Below are positions 60,744-64,000 of a stretch of 64,000 bases of DNA, one piece after another. The notes under the pieces were generated by a model. It was not told the origin of the DNA. It searched no databases and was given only the letters and a program-made list of their open reading frames with translations. Position 1 is the stretch's first letter, and every line of letters begins with the position of its first letter. The translations under genes and the position numbers were made by a program. The stretch is from Thalassospira marina. GTDB taxonomy: Bacteria; Pseudomonadota; Alphaproteobacteria; Rhodospirillales; Thalassospiraceae. The stretch covers positions 4,194,001 to 4,258,000 of the forward strand of contig NZ_CP024199.1 in NCBI RefSeq assembly GCF_002844375.1, in the 5' to 3' direction.

Positions 60744-62024
60744 CTAACGGGCAAGGGGTTCAGAATCCTTAAAAACCCGAAGTGCCGCAACCGCACAGGC
60801 AATGGACATCCACGCCAGAATGGCCGGCCAGTTGGAAAAGGCGCTTTGGGTGGCCGCAAAGGGAAACAGGGTGGCATTTAACGTTGCCAGATAAAGGGCA
60901 ACCAGCACGGTTTGCTGTTTGCCAACCCGGATCATCCGAAGCCCCGCCCAAACGACCAGAGCAACAAAAACCAGCCAGGGCAATGTACCGGCCAGACCAC
61001 TGCTGGAAAGCCATTCCATATAAATGTTGTGCGGATGCGGATAACAGCCAAACTCCAACGATTCTGGTGGCAATTCGGCCTTACAGACCCGCTCGAAGCT
61101 ACCCATGCCAATGCCAGTCAGAGGATGCTCGGTAAAAAAGCGCCAGCCCATCAGAGCCAGTTGCCCGTAAATCGAGGCGGCGTAATCAGAAATGATGGTG
61201 CCAAGATCGGTCACACGGCTGGCGATACGGCTGCTTAACGACAATAACAGGCCGATCCCGGCAATACCGGCAACACCAATAACAATCGATAAAAGCCGCG
61301 ACCGCCCGCCAACAAGAAACAAACCGATCACCACCGCCGCAATACCGGCAAGGCTTAAAACGCTGGCAGTGCGTTCACCGCTTAGAAAAATAACCGCCAG
61401 AACCGGCAGCATCACCAATGCAGCAAGGGTAAAAGCCCTTTTATCGCCGAACGCCTGACGCGCCACAAAGGCCAGCGCCATGACGCCAAAAGCCAGTTTC
61501 GAAAGATAACTGCCAATATTCGGCCGGTCGAGCGGGCCGGTCAAACGTCCAGATTCGGTTATCAATTGCCCGGTCAGCAATGACGCGCCGCTCAGGAACT
61601 GATACAGGGCATCAAACGCGGCCAGTACCAATGTTGCGGTAACGGCATAACAAACAGTGCGAACCGCAGACCGATCAGTAATCACCCAGCGTGTTGCCGC
61701 GGCATAAAACACCACAAACCGCACCCAGATCAGCCCGCGGGTAAAGCTTTTGCTTGGAAATTCAGCCAGTGGGGCGACCACCACAACCAGCATCAACAAT
61801 GCCACCAACAGGGCGAAAATATCTGCTTCGCGTATCCAGGCCCAATCCCGGCGCAACGTACTGCGCACCAAAAACAATATTGCCACCAGCACCAGTGCCA
61901 CATCGGCAGCACCGCGCGCAAACAGCAAAAACACCGGAATCAGGCACAAAAACACAAGGGCGCTGCCCCGCAGGCGATTTTCAATTTTTTCACCATAGGG
62001 CAAAGCGGCAGATAATTTCGTCAC
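60744..62024 (-). CDS. O-antigen ligase family membrane protein (WaaL-like)
   Basis: 426 residues starting at GTG 62024, overlapping the upstream glycosyltransferase stop (GTGA). There are about eleven hydrophobic segments. A large periplasmic loop near 300-335 has FTEHPLTGIGMGSFE and PHPHNIYMEWL, the latter containing the conserved His of WaaL/Wzy_C proteins. It may join undecaprenyl-linked glycan to lipid A-core, or polymerise glycan. Its product could be the final step for the polysaccharide made from the cluster at the left end. Confidence 0.85.
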   Translation of the reverse strand: MTKLSAALPYGEKIENRLRGSALVFLCLIPVFLLFARGAADVALVLVAILFLVRSTLRRDWAWIREADIFALLVALLMLVVVVAPLAEFPSKSFTRGLIWVRFVVFYAAATRWVITDRSAVRTVCYAVTATLVLAAFDALYQFLSGASLLTGQLITESGRLTGPLDRPNIGSYLSKLAFGVMALAFVARQAFGDKRAFTLAALVMLPVLAVIFLSGERTASVLSLAGIAAVVIGLFLVGGRSRLLSIVIGVAGIAGIGLLLSLSSRIASRVTDLGTIISDYAASIYGQLALMGWRFFTEHPLTGIGMGSFERVCKAELPPESLEFGCYPHPHNIYMEWLSSSGLAGTLPWLVFVALVVWAGLRMIRVGKQQTVLVALYLATLNATLFPFAATQSAFSNWPAILAWMSIACAVAALRVFKDSEPLAR

Positions 62025-62956
62025 TGTGAAATGGGCCTCCGAACCGCGGGAATGGAATTAAAGGCAGCATAAAAATCATCAAGCATCGCGCCATCCGCCT
62101 TTATCAGCCCTGCCTTGGCGCCAAAATAGGCAATCTGAATTTTCAGACCCGGCATTGCATAACCATCACGCAGGGCCTTGCGGGCTGCCGAAATGCATTT
62201 CTGCCCCAGTTTCTGGCGGCTGACGCGATCAAGCTGCGGATGCTGGCGCAGAAAATGATAAAAAGTCATGAAGCGATCATGATGCTGCTGAATTTTATTA
62301 TCCGACAAATGGCTGCCTTCATCTGGCACCCAGGTAACCACCGCATCGGTATCGACAAGGCAGCGCGCCTGTGAAGCCAGCCTTAATGGCAGGGATTCGT
62401 CCTGAATGAAAACCTGTTCGTCACAGCCCCCGGCATTGGCAAACAAACTGCGTTCCACCAGCCATGTCATGCGTATAAGCCCCCTGCCAAGGGCACGTTT
62501 GAACGGATTGGTATGAATATGTGCCGCTGGTTCAGCAGGAATTTCGCGGGGGCGAATATCGGCAATCGCATCGGCGGTTTTGTGCCATTTGCCATGCACC
62601 ATGTCGGCACCATGACGGCGCGCCAGCCCCAGCAATGTTGCAACCGCATTGGGCGCAATCACTTCATCGCAATCAAACAATACCAGAAAATCGCCAGTCG
62701 CGGCCTTCGCCCCCTGATTGAGGCGAATAGCGGGGCCTTTATTTTCGGTATTTTCAAGGATTTTTACATGGGCAAGCCCGGCAGTTTCCGCACGCAGAAC
62801 AGAAAGCGAGGCATCGGACGATGCATCATCGACAAAAATATATTCCGCGGAAAAATCGCCACTCTGTTCGCGCAGGGACCGGATGAAAAACGGCAAAACA
62901 GCCGCCTTGTTATAAACCGGCAGAACATAACTGATATCTGGCACCCATGCCCCCAT
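62021..62956 (-). CDS. Glycosyltransferase family 2
   Basis: 311 residues. It has the GT-A N-terminus SYVLPVYNKAAVLPFFIRSL, EYIFVDDASSDAS near 38, KGPAIRLNQGAKAA near 75 and the LFDCDE DxD-type metal site near 95. It transfers a sugar from an NDP donor, probably during LPS core or O-antigen assembly, given the directly coupled WaaL-like gene downstream. Acceptor and donor are unknown. Confidence 0.88.
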   Translation of the reverse strand: MGAWVPDISYVLPVYNKAAVLPFFIRSLREQSGDFSAEYIFVDDASSDASLSVLRAETAGLAHVKILENTENKGPAIRLNQGAKAATGDFLVLFDCDEVIAPNAVATLLGLARRHGADMVHGKWHKTADAIADIRPREIPAEPAAHIHTNPFKRALGRGLIRMTWLVERSLFANAGGCDEQVFIQDESLPLRLASQARCLVDTDAVVTWVPDEGSHLSDNKIQQHHDRFMTFYHFLRQHPQLDRVSRQKLGQKCISAARKALRDGYAMPGLKIQIAYFGAKAGLIKADGAMLDDFYAAFNSIPAVRRPISQ

Positions 62957-63135
62957 TTGCCAAATTCGCGCTGTGCAGTTCTACCGGTATCACCGGGCCA
63001 CTGCAAAGACAAAAGGCATATCAAAATGCCCACGCATCGGAGAGTACGAACAGGTCGTAATACTGGCAGGGATTGGCAGGCTCATCCAACAACAGGGAAG
63101 GCCAGGCACACCCAAAAAACAGGCCAGAAAATACA

Positions 63136-63168
63136 ATACCCCAGTACATCAAAAGATGTACTGGGGTA

Positions 63169-63169
<1 letters not shown>
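63136..63169 (-). terminator. Perfect 15-bp terminator hairpin after tRNA-Leu
   Basis: ATACCCCAGTACATC (63136-63150) and GATGTACTGGGGTAT (63155-63169) are exact inverted repeats around a 4-base loop. On the minus strand the stem begins at the last base of the encoded CCA and is followed by TGTATTTTC. Confidence 0.8.
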
Positions 63170-63255
<86 letters not shown>

Positions 63256-63422
63256 TTAGGGGCTAGTTGGTTGTTCCAGATTTGTCGTCCGGAACGGGGC
63301 GGAATATACGCGCTGACAAACAAGTGTCAACAAACTTTTTCAAAGTTTTTGCGCTTCTTTTTGCAGTTTTTTGACGGCCCCGAAAAAATGACGCAAATCC
63401 GCCATTTCCCGATATCGCCCCC

Positions 63423-64000
63423 TTAAACCGCAGGATCAAAAAGGTAGCCCAGAACAGCATTCAGACGATTGCGGCCCTGTCGGGTGGCCTGCAAACCGCG
63501 TTCATCACAGATCAAATCACCCGACACGATCAGGGTTTCAAGCCGTTCGGAATCGAGAAGATCGCGTGGTCCGGCCCCGCCGATCCGGTCAAACCGGGCC
63601 AGGGGAATCGGCTCATTCAGGCGCAGGCCCATCATCACCATTTCGATCAGGCGTTCACCATTATCAAGAACGACTTCTTCCTGTGTGCCATTGCCCAACT
63701 TTTCGACCCGGTCCAACCAGATATCAGGCGCACGGTGACGGCGTACCGCCATGGGCGTTATATGGCCATCATTGCCCACCACGGCCTCGCGGCCATGTGC
63801 GCCCGGACCAATGCCCAGATAATCGCCATAGCGCCAATAAACCAGGTTATGGCGGCTTTCCTGCCCCGGGCGGGCATGGTTGGAAACCTCGTAACAGCGA
63901 TAACCTGCCAGTTCGGTTTCTTCCTGAGTGATATCATAAAGCTCGGCGGCCAGATCCTCGCCGGGCACCTTCAATTCGCCGCGCTGATGAAGGGTATAAA
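63423..64000 (-). CDS. hemW: Radical SAM heme chaperone HemW, 5' part outside window
   Basis: The frame enters from the right edge with YTLHQRGEL and ends at 63423, giving the last 191 residues. The sequence YEVSNHARPGQESRHNLVYWRYGDYLGIGPGAHG is diagnostic of HemW/HemN-like proteins (given here only as the key segment NLVYWRYGDYLGIGPGAHG), followed by the HemW C-terminal domain with EMVMMGLRL. The radical SAM CxxxCxxC motif lies outside the window. HemW inserts heme into respiratory enzymes and is often misnamed coproporphyrinogen oxidase. Confidence 0.92.
   Translation of the reverse strand, partial: YTLHQRGELKVPGEDLAAELYDITQEETELAGYRCYEVSNHARPGQESRHNLVYWRYGDYLGIGPGAHGREAVVGNDGHITPMAVRRHRAPDIWLDRVEKLGNGTQEEVVLDNGERLIEMVMMGLRLNEPIPLARFDRIGGAGPRDLLDSERLETLIVSGDLICDERGLQATRQGRNRLNAVLGYLFDPAV

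Overview
The window looks like a chromosomal segment of a free-living alphaproteobacterium of the Rhodospirillales type, and Thalassospira is my best guess. The evidence is a set of gene orders typical of Alphaproteobacteria: trpB-trpA-accD-folC, dnaK-dnaJ with dapB nearby, rnd-like/kdsD-lptC-lptA-lptB-rpoN-hpf-ptsN, and lpoA-like/rsmI/yraN. Protein sequences and moderately high G+C fit this outside the left end. The genus is inference. I see no integrase, intact insertion sequence, CRISPR array or rRNA operon.

Positions 1-12673 hold one long leftward surface-polysaccharide operon, most of it joined by start/stop overlaps. In transcription order it encodes GDP-mannose and GDP-L-fucose synthesis (manC, gmd, fcl), a nucleosidase, a flippase-type ABC exporter, and then a CDP-sugar module: rfbF, rfbG, a 3,5-epimerase, a C-methyltransferase, a DegT aminotransferase and a NeuD-type acyltransferase. 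It ends with a CmcI-like protein and a glycosyltransferase cut by the window edge. Together these suggest a glycan containing L-fucose and a branched, N-acylated amino-deoxy sugar. The distal half (1-8400) is visibly richer in A+T, as expected for exchangeable O-antigen or exopolysaccharide genes.

Positions 12900-32650 are mixed core and accessory genes: tRNA-Arg(CCG), a membrane class III cyclase with substituted active-site residues, a lipoprotein hydrolase, an ABC ATPase without its permease, trpBA-accD-folC, polA, an unusual solute-binding protein, dapB, an aldo/keto reductase with a divergent LysR regulator, and a divergent Rrf2/thioredoxin-reductase-like pair with strong dyads between them.

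Positions 32700-53150 hold dnaK-dnaJ, a DUF2244 protein, nth, the lpoA-like/rsmI/yraN group, a divergent AraC/DUF2000 pair, a second aldo/keto reductase, a BON lipoprotein followed by a SirB1-type protein with no ordinary start codon, a MarR-Bcr/CflA efflux operon, an adenosine-kinase-like PfkB kinase, typA and an AmpG-like permease.

Positions 53400-64000 are a leftward envelope and regulation block: a WaaL-like ligase with a glycosyltransferase, an RNase D-like exonuclease, kdsD, the Lpt export genes, rpoN, hpf and ptsN. At the right edge lie tRNA-Leu(CAG) with a perfect 15-bp terminator hairpin and the 3' part of hemW.

I did not find a clear new defence or mobile system. The strongest leads are the CDP-branched-sugar module with its leader region, the substituted cyclase, the SirB1 gene with a probable ATC start, and the Rrf2/TrxR control region.
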